DNA of 64,000 bases from Glycomyces sp. YM15 (lineage in GTDB: Bacteria; Actinomycetota; Actinomycetes; Mycobacteriales; Micromonosporaceae). Shown in pieces: positions 42,853 through 51,565 of this stretch; position 1 is the stretch's first letter, and every line of letters starts with the position of its first letter. The DNA lies in assembly GCF_016918015.1 (NCBI RefSeq), contig NZ_JAERMK010000005.1:104761-168760 (forward strand), given 5' to 3'. Below the pieces are notes generated by a model. It saw nothing but the letters and a program-made list of their open reading frames with translations, ran no database searches and was not told the DNA's origin. The translations under genes and the position numbers were made by a program.

Positions 42853-43408
42853 CGCCGCACGCGTGGCGGGGCTGCTCGCCGAGGCGTTCCTGCAGGTGCC
42901 TACGGCGGTCTGGCTCGTCGAAGACCCGGCAGAACGCGTTGCGGCCGTCAAGGGCCAGTTCGAGATCCTGGTGGAGCACGCGCTCGCGCACGGCGGCGTC
43001 CTCACCTCCGGCGCCGAAGGCGCGGTCGTCTGGTTCGACCGCACCGCGGACGAGCCGCCCGTCTCCGGATACGAGGAGCGCCTGCGAGAGGCCTGCGGGA
43101 AGCACTACGAGGGGTTCGCGGAGCTCGACCGGATCATGGACGAGCACCACCCCGCCGAGCCGCACAACTACGTGGCGCTCGTGGGCGTGCGCGCCGACGC
43201 GCGCGGGCGCGGCATCGCGAGCGGCATGCTTCGCCGCCACCACGCGCGACTCGACGCGACCGGCACCCCCGCATACCTGGAGGCGGTCTCGCCGCAGACC
43301 GCGAACCTGTATGCGTCCCTGGGCTACCGGCCGCACGGCGAACCGTTCCGCATCGGCGAGGGCGGGCCGCCGCTCTACCCGATGTGGCGGCCCGCGTCCA
43401 CCAAGTGA
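42842..43408 (+). CDS. GNAT-family N-acetyltransferase
   Basis: A 188-residue enzyme starting at GTG inside the end of the permease gene. The acetyl-CoA loop is VGVRADARGRGIASGMLRRH (about residues 117-136), matching the R-x2-G-x-G/A signature, followed by YLEAVSPQTANLYASLGYRP. Substrate is unknown; coupling with an amino-acid/amine permease suggests a small amine. No odd features. Confidence 0.9.
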   Translation: MAASAARVAGLLAEAFLQVPTAVWLVEDPAERVAAVKGQFEILVEHALAHGGVLTSGAEGAVVWFDRTADEPPVSGYEERLREACGKHYEGFAELDRIMDEHHPAEPHNYVALVGVRADARGRGIASGMLRRHHARLDATGTPAYLEAVSPQTANLYASLGYRPHGEPFRIGEGGPPLYPMWRPASTK

Positions 43409-43502
43409 CACGAGCGTGGACGAGCGGGCGGCCGCGCCCTAAGGTCGGGGCCATGCAGCACCGACGGGCCGGCCGCCAGCTCGACGCGCCAGGCACGCCG
43501 CG

Positions 43503-43931
43503 ATGACCGGACAGTGGTGGCTCGACCTGCTGCTGGCGATCGTCGGGGGCCTCGCGCTGGCCTGGACCGCGCTCGTCATCGCCCTGGCGGTCGCCGGCCC
43601 GCGCGGGCCGCTCCTGAAAGCGGCGCTGCGTGTGCTCCCGGACCTGCTCCGGCTGCTGCGGCGCCTCGCGGCCGACGCCGATCTGCCCCGCGGCGTGCGC
43701 ATCCGGATGGGCCTGCTGTTCGCCTACCTCGCGCTGCCCTTCGACCTGGTCCCCGACTTCATCCCCGTCCTCGGCTACGCCGACGACGCGATCATCGTGG
43801 CCCTCGTCCTGCGCTCAGTCGTGCGCCGGGCGGGCATCGAGGCCGTGCGCGGCCACTGGCCCGGCACCGGGGACGGCTTCGCCGTCCTCTGCAGGCTCAC
43901 CGGACTCCCAGTGCCGCGCAGCGAGACTTGA
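43503..43931 (+). CDS. DUF1232 (YkvA-type) membrane protein
   Basis: A 142-residue protein with an N-terminal membrane helix (residues about 6-31) and the DUF1232 core LLFAYLALPFDLVPDFIPVL followed by GYADDAIIVALVLR. DUF1232 proteins are widespread small membrane proteins without a proven role. The start ATG 43503 is 95 bases after the GNAT gene, with no strong ribosome-binding site. Confidence 0.85.
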   Translation: MTGQWWLDLLLAIVGGLALAWTALVIALAVAGPRGPLLKAALRVLPDLLRLLRRLAADADLPRGVRIRMGLLFAYLALPFDLVPDFIPVLGYADDAIIVALVLRSVVRRAGIEAVRGHWPGTGDGFAVLCRLTGLPVPRSET

Positions 43932-43969
43932 CCGCCGACGGGATCGGCGCAGGCGACCGGCTCGGCCGG

Positions 43970-44130
43970 ACCCAGCCGGTGCAGGCGCGCCCGCACGGCC
44001 CCGCAGACGCATCGGGTCCAGGCCGTCGACCATCCGGGCCGCGGCGGGCTGGCTCAAGCCGATACAGCGCCCGAGGTTCGTCACGGCCAGGCCGGGCCGG
44101 GCAACCGGTTCGCGAGGAAACCTCCTGGCG
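43970..44130 (-). pseudogene. MarR-family regulator remnant
   Basis: Minus-strand reading gives LAVTNLGRCIGLSQPAAARM and then VDGLDPM (44010-44090), the recognition helix region of a MarR-type HTH. It is flanked by sequence that no longer reads as a MarR protein: no start, no wing, no dimerisation helices. It lies in the 264-base gap between DUF1232 and GNAT genes and seems to be a decayed fragment. Confidence 0.5.
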
Positions 44131-44195
44131 GATTCGACGGCCGCGTGAAAGGGTGTCGCGGTGCAGGACTCCTCCCCCGTCATGGCGGTGCGCCG

Positions 44196-45248
44196 ATGAC
44201 CTTCCAGACCCTCGCCCGACGCGTCCGCAACCCCGGACTCCCGCTCGGCCTCCGTTACGTCGCATTGCGCTCGGCCCTCGAGTACTACCGGCGACTCGGC
44301 TACCACGCCTCCTGGTCGTTCATCACCGGCACCGACGCGCGCAAGCCCCGGCCGCTCGACGAACCGGGGCTCCTCAACGCGTTGGAACGCTTGGAGACCA
44401 GTAGAAACGCGTGGCTGGTGGAGATGGAGGCCTTCGCCGAGAGGAGGACCGTGCTCAAACGCGAGCACGGCATCCCGGCCGACCGGGAAGAGACCCGGTA
44501 CCGACAGGGCCGCCGGTGGTCGGGGCCGGACGCACATGCCGCCACGGTCGTAGCGGTCGCCCAGCAGTGGCGCCTCGACCGGCCCTACGCCGCGGCCGCG
44601 CTCATGGAGCCGTTCGCACCGCTCGAACAGGAGTTGTCCGGGCTCGTGGAGTCGTATCTCGGATCGGGTCTCGATGCGCAAGCGCTGCGACGACTTCCCG
44701 CCCTGCACCGCGACATCGACAACGTCCGTCGCGATCACGTCCGCAACTACCACCTCCGGCATCCGACGGCACGTCTCGGCAAGGTCGCCGAACTCATCCG
44801 CTACGAAGTGCTCCCGCTCGTGCGGCGCGGCTGGGTCGGCGACGCCGAGCGGATCGCCGATATCTTCTGGGCCGCACGCGGCCGGATGACTTACCTGCCG
44901 GACCTGTACACGTTCGACCAGACCCGTTGGTGGATCGAGCATGTCATGGCCCCGCAGTCGGAGCTGTGGATCGCCGAGCGGCGCGGGGTGCCGGTCGGAT
45001 TCGCCGCGCTCAACGGCCGCTGGCTCGACCACCTGTACATCGAACCCGCCCATCAGGGACGGGGCATCGGCGAGGCGCTGCTCGCCCGGGCGAAACGGCG
45101 TCGCCCCGAACTCGACCTCCGCGTCTTCGAGCAGAACCACGGCGCCCGCGCCTTCTATGCGCGCCAGGGCTTCAGCCGGATCGGTTCCGGCGACGGGTCC
45201 GACAACGAGGAGCGCCTCCCCGACCTGCACCTGCGCTGGCGGCGTTAG
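44196..45248 (+). CDS. GNAT acetyltransferase with helical N-terminal extension
   Basis: A 350-residue protein. Residues ~1-205 are helical and basic, with no recognised domain (SALEYYRRLGYHASWSFITG, RRWSGPDAHAATVVAVAQQW). The C-terminal ~145 residues form a GNAT domain: LDHLYIEPAHQGRGIGEALL has the R/Q-x2-G-x-G/A acetyl-CoA loop, followed by VFEQNHGARAFYARQGF. A start at ATG 44196 is chosen; a GTG at 44145 is also open. The stop overlaps the convergent VOC gene by 4 bases, an unusually tight arrangement. Confidence 0.75.
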   Translation: MTFQTLARRVRNPGLPLGLRYVALRSALEYYRRLGYHASWSFITGTDARKPRPLDEPGLLNALERLETSRNAWLVEMEAFAERRTVLKREHGIPADREETRYRQGRRWSGPDAHAATVVAVAQQWRLDRPYAAAALMEPFAPLEQELSGLVESYLGSGLDAQALRRLPALHRDIDNVRRDHVRNYHLRHPTARLGKVAELIRYEVLPLVRRGWVGDAERIADIFWAARGRMTYLPDLYTFDQTRWWIEHVMAPQSELWIAERRGVPVGFAALNGRWLDHLYIEPAHQGRGIGEALLARAKRRRPELDLRVFEQNHGARAFYARQGFSRIGSGDGSDNEERLPDLHLRWRR

Positions 45249-45958
45249 AGGAGCTTCGCGAGGTCCGCGGCCGTGGCGAGGGCGCTCGCGGCGGGGTCGC
45301 GTTCGCCCTCGGCGAGGTCGGCCTCCTCGACCCGTCTCAGGAGATCGGCGGCCTTCGCGTTGTCGCCCAATCGCAGTGCGAGTTCGGCCCGGTAGACGAG
45401 GGCGTCGAGGAGTTCGGGCTTCGGGGCTTCGGCGCCGGCGCGCGCGAGCGTCGAGTCGAGGAGTTTGACCGCCTGGGCGGTATCGCCTTTGGCCTCGCCG
45501 AAGACGATCGCCCGCTCCAGCACCTTGCCGAGCTTGCTCTGCGGCGCTTCGGGTTCCGCGGTGTCCTCCTGCTGCGGGAAGATCCGGATGACGTTGCCGC
45601 TCGGGTCGGTCAGAGAGAACCCCGCGCGGTTGCCGGTGTTGGCGCGCTTGCGCGGGCGGGTCACGCGCGGCGTCCCCGCGACGAGGACCTTGCCGTGGAC
45701 CTCGCGCATCCCGGCCGCGAACTCGTCCCACAGCTTGCCGGTGTCGGGCACGAAGACCAGGCAGGTGCCGTACGTCGTCTCGGGATCGAGCTGGTCGACG
45801 CCGAAGAAGTGGAGCTGCCAGTCGTCGCGGGCCACCACGATGTACGGGTTCGGCCGGGTCTGGCGGTAGGTCATGCGGAAGCCGAGCATCCGGTAGAACT
45901 CGGCGGTCTCGTCGATGGACCTGCACGGCAGCAACGGGACAGTGAACGCGCCGCTCAT
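45245..45958 (-). CDS. VOC/glyoxalase-fold protein with helical C-terminal repeat
   Basis: A 237-residue protein. Residues 1-130 form one VOC (glyoxalase/bleomycin resistance) unit: LPCRSIDETAEFYRMLGF, QLHFFGVDQ, SLTDPSGNVIRIFPQ. Its C-terminal ~100 residues are TPR-like helical pairs (ALVYRAELALRLGDNAKAAD). The start codon sits in an ATGA overlap with the stop of the upstream MarR gene, so this is the regulated partner of that repressor. A role in binding or modifying a toxic small molecule is likely by family. Confidence 0.8.
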   Translation of the reverse strand: MSGAFTVPLLPCRSIDETAEFYRMLGFRMTYRQTRPNPYIVVARDDWQLHFFGVDQLDPETTYGTCLVFVPDTGKLWDEFAAGMREVHGKVLVAGTPRVTRPRKRANTGNRAGFSLTDPSGNVIRIFPQQEDTAEPEAPQSKLGKVLERAIVFGEAKGDTAQAVKLLDSTLARAGAEAPKPELLDALVYRAELALRLGDNAKAADLLRRVEEADLAEGERDPAASALATAADLAKLL

Positions 45959-46407
45959 CGGGTTCCTTCCGGTTCGAGCGCGCGGGTCAGCGCGCGCAGG
46001 GCGGCCGTGGCGGCCTCGATCTGGGACGGGTCGAGCGACGCAGCCAGCGAGTCGGACCAGGCGGCATGGGCGCGTTCGACCTCGGCCAGCGCGCGTCGCC
46101 CCTCGGCGGTCGGGTCGAGGAGCAGGGCGCGGCGGTGGCGCGGGTTCTCCACAAAGGAGGCGAGGTCGTCCGCGACGAGTGCGGCGGCGGTCTGCTGGAC
46201 GCTCTGGCGGCGCAGCCCCATCGTCCGGGCGATGTGCGCGACCGTGGCCGGGGCGTGGTCGATGACGCCGAGGACCTGCCAGCGGGCGCTCGTGAGCCCG
46301 GCCGGCCGAGCGAGGGCGTCACCGGCGGCGATGAGGGCACCGTTGGCCCGGAAGACCTCGATCGCGAGTTCGGACAGGGCGAGGCCGCGAGGGCTGAGCT
46401 GCTGCAC
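45955..46407 (-). CDS. MarR-family transcriptional regulator
   Basis: A 150-residue winged-helix repressor: ALARPAGLTSARWQVLGVID, the recognition helix AHIARTMGLRRQSVQQTAAA, and wing FVENPRHRRALLLDPTAEGR. A longer frame from ATG 46470 would translate the operator palindrome, so GTG 46407 is preferred: a TTGACA/TAGTCT promoter ends 7 bases before it, giving a leaderless mRNA. It controls the co-translated VOC gene and itself through the perfect palindrome at 46423-46446. The ligand is unknown. Confidence 0.85.
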   Translation of the reverse strand: MQQLSPRGLALSELAIEVFRANGALIAAGDALARPAGLTSARWQVLGVIDHAPATVAHIARTMGLRRQSVQQTAAALVADDLASFVENPRHRRALLLDPTAEGRRALAEVERAHAAWSDSLAASLDPSQIEAATAALRALTRALEPEGTR

Positions 46408-46414
46408 GTCCTCG

Positions 46415-46446
46415 AGACTAGCCAATTGACAGGTACCTGTCAATTG
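46415..46446 (-). promoter_or_regulatory. MarR promoter with 24-bp perfect palindrome
   Basis: The palindrome (half site CAATTGACAGGT, 46423-46446) is exactly symmetric. On the minus strand it contains the -35 TTGACA (46443-46438), 17 bases before TAGTCT (46420-46415). Binding of the MarR product would block this promoter. Confidence 0.85.
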
Positions 46447-46463
46447 TGTCCGAGGAGTGAGCG

Positions 46464-46673
46464 GTGTCACGACATCGCCTCAGGCCTTGCGAGTGGGGCC
46501 TGAAAGAACCCCGACCTGTCCGCGCACGCCGGTTCGCCTCCGGCGTGCCGTGGAAGCTCACCGCCATGAACGGCGACTCGACCGTGAACCTCACGTTCCA
46601 CTTCTGGAGCGGCACGACCCTCGAGTACACCTTGGAGCGTTCGGGCACGACCGTGACCGGCAGTGCCGCTTGA
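46464..46673 (+). pseudogene. Possible beta-sandwich tail fragment
   Basis: A 69-codon frame whose second half (DSTVNLTFHFWSGTTLEYTL, ERSGTTVTGSAA) looks like the last strands of a secreted beta-sandwich or carbohydrate-binding domain. The first half has Arg/Pro-rich, non-coding character and no signal peptide, so this seems the remnant of a larger secreted protein. Alternatively, a small protein starts at ATG 46566. Confidence 0.3.
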
Positions 46674-46989
46674 GGTCCGAGCCTCCTGACCGCGGCATCG
46701 CCTAGCAGAGGCCGCCTCATATAAACAAGTCCGAGAACGGAGCGCCCGGTTGCCGCGCGCCCCGTTCCACGCCCGACCTGGGAGCGTCGCCGCAGTGTGG
46801 AGGGCCCGAAACGGTTGCCGCGACCGGTGTGCGCGCGCTCGTGTTCGACTCCCCGATGGGCTAGTCTGAAGCGACGTCCCACACCGGTGAGGGACCCGCT
46901 TGCGCGCTCCAGCGCCGAGCACGCCGCGACTGCCCGACGCGGCGCCCCGCTCCCCTGTCACCTGCCCATTCAGCGCCGATTGGATAGTC
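46674..46989. other. Intergenic gap before the methyltransferase gene
   Basis: No convincing gene. TAGTCT occurs at about 46862 and again right before the TTG start at 46990; either may be a -10 hexamer. Nothing else noted. Confidence 0.4.
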
Positions 46990-47817
46990 TTGAACGACGC
47001 AGTTCCCCAATGGTCGCCGCCGGAGATCGACCCCACGGTCCCCTCCACCGCGCGCGTCTACGACGCGCTGCTCGGCGGCCGGGACAACTTCAAGGTCGAC
47101 CGCGAGGCCGCCGAGATCTTCGCGAACCGAATCCCCCAGGCACGAGAGGCCGCGCGACTCAACCGGTCGGCGCTCATCCGCGGCGTCCGGTACATGGTGC
47201 GCCGCGGCGGCATCGACCAGATCCTCGACATCGGCTGCGGACTGCCGACCGCGCAGAACACCCACGAAGCGGCCCAGGAGATCAACCCCAACGCCCGAGT
47301 CGTCTACGTGGACAACGACCCCATGGTGCTCTCGCACGGCCGCGCCCTCCTCGCCGACAACCGCACCACCACTGTGGTCACCGCCGACCTGCGCGAACGC
47401 GGACGGATCCTCGACCACCCCGACGTGCGCCGCCATCTCGACTTCGACCGGCCGATCGGCCTGGTGATCGTCGGGATGATCATGCAGATCTCCGACCACG
47501 AGTCGCCCGACGACATCATCGCCGAGCTCATGAAGCCGCTCGCTTCCGGCTCGCACCTCTTCCTCACCGCCTGGCCCGACACCGGCCACCCCGCCCAGCG
47601 CGGACTGTCGCAGGCGTGCCTGGAGACGCTCGGCAACGGCTGGATCAGGCCGATCGAACGCCTGGAACGGCACTTCCAGGGCATGCCGATGGTGCCGCCG
47701 GGCCTCGAATACGTCTCGCGCTGGTACCCGGAGGAGCCCGACCGGGAGGTCCCCGCGGTCGAGGACTTCGAGCCCTACGAGCGCACGCAGATGGCCGGCA
47801 TCGCGGTCAAGCCCTGA
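46990..47817 (+). CDS. DUF574-type SAM-dependent methyltransferase
   Basis: A 275-residue protein of the actinobacterial PF04672 family. The signature IDPTVPSTARVYDALLGGRD is at residues 13-32, then ILDIGCGLPTAQNTHEAAQE (SAM-binding, near 80) and VYVDNDPMVLSHGRALL. Many paralogues occur per genome; targets are unknown. A TTG at 46990 (NDAVPQWSPPE) gives the usual N-terminal length; an ATG upstream lies in unconserved sequence. A weak 6-bp hairpin (47830-47845) follows the stop. Confidence 0.88.
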   Translation: MNDAVPQWSPPEIDPTVPSTARVYDALLGGRDNFKVDREAAEIFANRIPQAREAARLNRSALIRGVRYMVRRGGIDQILDIGCGLPTAQNTHEAAQEINPNARVVYVDNDPMVLSHGRALLADNRTTTVVTADLRERGRILDHPDVRRHLDFDRPIGLVIVGMIMQISDHESPDDIIAELMKPLASGSHLFLTAWPDTGHPAQRGLSQACLETLGNGWIRPIERLERHFQGMPMVPPGLEYVSRWYPEEPDREVPAVEDFEPYERTQMAGIAVKP

Positions 47818-47966
47818 CGGAGGACGCGCCGCCCGTGAGCGGGCGCATGAGCTGTATATCGATCGCTCTGACTGTCCTGACTGAGCCCCAGCCCAAAGGC
47901 GAGTGGGCGGCGGCCGAGCCGTAGATTGGTACCGCGCAGCGTGTTCGAGAAGAGAAGAGACCGCCA

Positions 47967-48509
47967 ATGCCCATGCTCGAGATCCGCCGGCACAGCAAGC
48001 GCAATGGAGACGAGGCCGTCCACCTCTCTCAAGAGGGGGTCGAGCTGGCGCGCTGGTCGGGAACCCTCATGGGGCCCTTCGAAGTCGTCGCCGCGAGCGT
48101 CGCACCGCGTGCCCGCGAGACGGCGATCGCGATGGGATTCGCGGTGACCCTGGAGCTCCCGACCCTGCCGAACGTCAACGGGTTCTTGCAGGAGTCGCAG
48201 GCGGCGACGTACGACGTCGGGGCCCCGTTCACCCGGCTCGCGCGACTCGTGAACCGGCGCGGCAGCACCGCATCCGACTACGCGCACGCGCTCGCGCGGC
48301 AGTGGTCGGACCTGATGGCGCCGCTCGGGCCCGGCGACGCGGCCCTCGTGATCGGCCACGGCGGGCACATCGAATGCGGGCTCGTGACGCTGTTCCCGGA
48401 CGCGAACCACGACGAGTGGGGCGCGCTGTTCGGTTACATGGAAGGCGCACGGCTGCATTACGACGCGGTCGCCCGGCGCTTCCACGACATCGAGTTCGTG
48501 CGCAGCTGA
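47967..48509 (+). CDS. Histidine phosphatase superfamily protein
   Basis: A 180-residue protein with the phospho-acceptor LEIRRHSKR (RHG-like with Ser, near residue 8), VAASVAPRARETAIAMG and the second catalytic His in LVIGHGGHIECGLV (about residue 131). Many members dephosphorylate metabolites or proteins. The RHS in place of RHG is mildly unusual. GAAGAGAAGAG lies ahead of the ATG. It ends in a shared terminator with the convergent membrane protein gene. Confidence 0.88.
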   Translation: MPMLEIRRHSKRNGDEAVHLSQEGVELARWSGTLMGPFEVVAASVAPRARETAIAMGFAVTLELPTLPNVNGFLQESQAATYDVGAPFTRLARLVNRRGSTASDYAHALARQWSDLMAPLGPGDAALVIGHGGHIECGLVTLFPDANHDEWGALFGYMEGARLHYDAVARRFHDIEFVRS

Positions 48510-48525
48510 GCGAACGAGCCGACGG

Positions 48526-48549
48526 AGGGGCCGGGGATTCCCGGCCCCT
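48526..48549. terminator. Convergent terminator hairpin
   Basis: AGGGGCCGGG (48526-48535) and CCCGGCCCCT (48540-48549) form a 10-bp stem with a GATT loop, followed by TCTCGTCT. It lies between two convergent genes and can serve both. Confidence 0.75.
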
Positions 48550-48556
48550 TCTCGTC

Positions 48557-50377
48557 TCAGCCCTTCCCGACCCGGATCGCCAAGCGCGGCAGGTACCAGA
48601 TCGCGGCGGCGGTCGCGGCGAGCGCGTACAGGATCAGCAGCGGGACCGGGAAGCCGAGGGCCACACCGGACTGCTCCAGTTCGAGGTTCTCCAAGGCCGA
48701 GATCATCGGGCCGGAGGACAGCATGTCCTGAAAGGTCAGCTGCTGCCAGAACAGGTCCTGGGCGTTGACGAGGAGCAGCACGAGGCCCATGAGCCCGGTC
48801 ATGGGCCAGGCCGCGTTCAGGAAGGCCAGGCGGGTCGCGCCCGGTTCGGCTCCTTGCGCGAGCGCGGCGCGGCGTCGGTCCTCCAGGCCCCAGAACAGGG
48901 CCGAGAAGACGAACAGGAGCGGGATCGCGATCCAGGCCCGGGGCGGGAACGACCCGATGACCATGTACTCGCCTTCACCCGCGACGGTCTCGAGGTTCGC
49001 GGCGCCGAGGGGCCCGGAGCCGATGAACAGCCAGGGCGCGAAGAGCAGCAGCAGCCAGCGTGAGGCGTTCCCCAAGGGCCGCAAGGCGCCGATGGCGTAG
49101 CCGCCGAGGGCGGCGACGGGCAGCGCGACGGCCGTCGTGACGAGCGGCGGGCCCCAGGTGCGGCGGATCGCGAGCCACAGGTCCGCGCCTTCCCTCGTGT
49201 CCTCGCCCATGCGGGCGAGCCAGGGCAGCAGGTAGAAGCCGACGGCGGCGAGCAGGAGCAGGAACGCGACCAGGCCGAGGACGGTCGCCCGGGGCCGTGC
49301 CGACGCGGGGTCGACCGGGTCCGTGTCGCCACGGGTGTCACCGGGGCTCCGGTCGGGAGCGGGGATGACGTCGATCCTGGTGCGGGCGGCGATGAACACG
49401 AGGGCGGCGCCGACGCCGAGCGCGGCGAGGATCGCCATGAGCAGCACCGACATCGCGGTGGAGAGGCCCGGGGAGATTCCTGAGTAGAGGCCGTTGAAGA
49501 TCTGGGCGACGGGGGTCTCGATGCCCTCGGGCAGGTCGCCGACGATGCTGTAGGCGAAGGTCTGGAGTCCGGCGGCGGCGATGGCGAACGCGGCCAGGCA
49601 GGCGGTGACGAGGAGCCCTGACCGCTTGCCGGTCTCGGTGCCTCGCATGGCGGCGAGTCCGGCGAGGACGCCGAGGCCGACCACGGCGCCGGAGCTGAGG
49701 CCGGCCCAGTCGTACAGGCTCGCTCCGCGATCGCTCTCGGAGACGACGCGATCGATGAGCCAGGCGACGGTGAGCGCGGCGGGGGCGAAGGCGACCGCGG
49801 TGAGGCTCCAGACGATGTGCGAGGTGGTGCGCAGGCGCGGGCCCGCTCGGTGGAGGAGCAGGGCGGCGAGCGGGGCGAGGACGGCTCCGGCGAAGATCAT
49901 CGCGACGGTCGGTCCGATGAGGCTGGTCAGGCCTTCGGCGAAGGCGCCGTTGGCGAACACGTCGTCGTAGTTGGCGGGGCCGACGGTCTCGGCGGAGCCG
50001 AAGACGCTGAGTCCTTCGATGCGGCTGAGCTGGATCGTGCGGATCGTGGGCAGGAGATAGGCGCTCACGGCGGCGATCACGGGCGCGGTGAGGAGGATGA
50101 GGCCGAGGATGACGCGGCCGACGTCGGTCTGGTTCTGCAGCAGTGTCGAATACAGCGGGTCGAGGTCGGTTCGACCGGTCGATCGGGGACTGGCAGGGGC
50201 GGGCTCGCTCGGGGTTTCTGGCTGGTTCCTGGAGATGGCGCCGGTGGAGCCGGTGCTGGTGCCGTCGGGCTGCAGGGGCGGGTTGCGGTTCGGGGAGGGC
50301 AGGTACTGGGGCGCGATGCGGGCGGGGGCGGAACGGGACGACGGGGGCGGTCCGCCGGCTCGGGGCGGTTGGTCCAT
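48557..50377 (-). CDS. Multi-pass membrane protein resembling sugar ABC permeases
   Basis: A 606-residue protein with a Pro/Ser-rich cytosolic N-terminus (~85 residues) and about 12 membrane helices. The first helical section (ILLTAPVIAAVSAYLLPTIR, then VGPANYDDVFANGAFAEGLT) is like MalF-type permease N-termini, where V/F-x-G-x-x-N-Y motifs occur, and a similar layout repeats in the second half (FQDMLSSGPMISALENLELE). I cannot find a clear EAA loop, so transport activity is uncertain; two fused or duplicated permease halves are possible. Start ATG 50377 has AGGAG upstream. Confidence 0.6.
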   Translation of the reverse strand: MDQPPRAGGPPPSSRSAPARIAPQYLPSPNRNPPLQPDGTSTGSTGAISRNQPETPSEPAPASPRSTGRTDLDPLYSTLLQNQTDVGRVILGLILLTAPVIAAVSAYLLPTIRTIQLSRIEGLSVFGSAETVGPANYDDVFANGAFAEGLTSLIGPTVAMIFAGAVLAPLAALLLHRAGPRLRTTSHIVWSLTAVAFAPAALTVAWLIDRVVSESDRGASLYDWAGLSSGAVVGLGVLAGLAAMRGTETGKRSGLLVTACLAAFAIAAAGLQTFAYSIVGDLPEGIETPVAQIFNGLYSGISPGLSTAMSVLLMAILAALGVGAALVFIAARTRIDVIPAPDRSPGDTRGDTDPVDPASARPRATVLGLVAFLLLLAAVGFYLLPWLARMGEDTREGADLWLAIRRTWGPPLVTTAVALPVAALGGYAIGALRPLGNASRWLLLLFAPWLFIGSGPLGAANLETVAGEGEYMVIGSFPPRAWIAIPLLFVFSALFWGLEDRRRAALAQGAEPGATRLAFLNAAWPMTGLMGLVLLLVNAQDLFWQQLTFQDMLSSGPMISALENLELEQSGVALGFPVPLLILYALAATAAAIWYLPRLAIRVGKG

Positions 50378-50486
50378 GAACACTCCTGTATGGATAAAGG
50401 GTGGGAGGTCAAGAAAATTATGCTCCACGTCACCTAACGGAAATCAAGCGGGCGTGGTAGCCGGACCTACAACGATTACCAGCGCA

Positions 50487-50506
50487 GTAATACATCACAT
50501 GTCACC
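50487..50506 (+). promoter_or_regulatory. CATCACATG motif, site B
   Basis: GTAATACATCACATGTCACC lies 110 bases upstream of the membrane protein gene start. It shares CATCACATG-x-CAC with site A at 37875. Possible operator. Confidence 0.3.
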
Positions 50507-50620
50507 CATGACGCGCTATTGCAAATGGCGTGATTGCGGCCTGACGGCAAGCCCGACCGCCAGATCCCGGAGGCTCAGGCATCTGACCGCCGCGCCCGCC
50601 GATGCGCCACGCGCCAACGT

Positions 50621-50756
50621 CCTACCCCGCCCCCTCCCTAGCCCGACTCCCCTTCCCTGCCCCCGAGTCCCGACTCCTGCCCTCAACTCCCGACTCCCCG
50701 CCCCGCTCCCCCGCTCCGGCTCCCGCCCCCACTCCCGCTCCCGCTCCCGCTCCCCG
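50621..50756. repeat. Pyrimidine-rich tract with CTCCCG repeats
   Basis: About 136 bases of C/T-rich sequence with CCCGACTCC units and, at the end, at least three tandem CTCCCG hexamers. It lies upstream of the LysE gene. It may form unusual DNA structure or reflect slippage; no gene is encoded. Confidence 0.6.
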
Positions 50757-50798
50757 AATGGAGTTGCCGCCGGAGCGGTCGGGTGTTTGGATCGAGTC

Positions 50799-51437
50799 AT
50801 GCCAAGCACCGCGCAGTACCTGGGGTTCGTCGTCGCCGCACTCATCCTGATCCTCATCCCCGGACCCTCGGTCATGTTCACCGTCAGCCGGGCCCTCGCT
50901 TACGGCCGCATGCAGGCCGTGCTCACCGCCTGGGGCAACGCGATCGGCACGTTCGCCGGCGCGACCCTCGCGGCGGTCGGACTCGGCGCGCTCATCCAGG
51001 AGTCGGCGCTGGCGTTCGCGATCGTGAAGTACGCGGGCGCGGCGTACCTGGTGTTCCTGGGCGTCAAAGCGCTGCGCGACCGAACGGGCCTGATGGACGC
51101 GCCCGAAGCAGAGGCGGGGAGGAGCCCCAAGCGGGCGCTGGCGACCATGGCGGAGGGCTTCGTCGTGGGGCTGCTCAACCCGAAGACGATCCTGTTCTTC
51201 CTGGCGATCCTCCCGCAGTTCATCAATACCGAGTCCGGTTCGGCCACTGTGCAGATGCTGCTGCTCGGTGCGACCTTCGCGGTGCTCGCGGCCGCCTGCG
51301 ACACGGTCTGGGGCGTGGTGGCCGCGGCCGCCCGCGAGGTGCTCCGCCGCCCCCGCCCGAAACTGATCCTCAGCCGGACCGGCGGCACCGCTCTCATCGG
51401 ACTCGGCATCACCGCCGCCGCAGGAGAACGCGCCTGA
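50799..51437 (+). CDS. LysE-family amino acid exporter
   Basis: A 212-residue exporter with six predicted membrane helices. The family signature LIPGPSVMFTVSRALAYGRM is at residues 18-37, and EGFVVGLLNPKTILFFLAIL near 119-138. It would export an amino acid such as lysine, arginine or threonine. The start at ATG 50799 is standard for the family; a longer frame reads through the pyrimidine tract. Confidence 0.92.
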   Translation: MPSTAQYLGFVVAALILILIPGPSVMFTVSRALAYGRMQAVLTAWGNAIGTFAGATLAAVGLGALIQESALAFAIVKYAGAAYLVFLGVKALRDRTGLMDAPEAEAGRSPKRALATMAEGFVVGLLNPKTILFFLAILPQFINTESGSATVQMLLLGATFAVLAAACDTVWGVVAAAAREVLRRPRPKLILSRTGGTALIGLGITAAAGERA

Positions 51438-51565
51438 CGAGTGCTTCCGCGACGACGTCCGACGAGGCACCGATCGAACCGTTGGCGGACCGGACTGTCG
51501 TACCAGTGCGACAGGTTATGTCCGGGGGCGCTTCGACACACCCGACCTCGGGTGACGGACCCATT

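Noticed and set aside
50621-50756. CRISPR-like repeat array
   Set aside because: Repeats are 6-9 bases, contiguous and without spacers of regular size; no cas genes.
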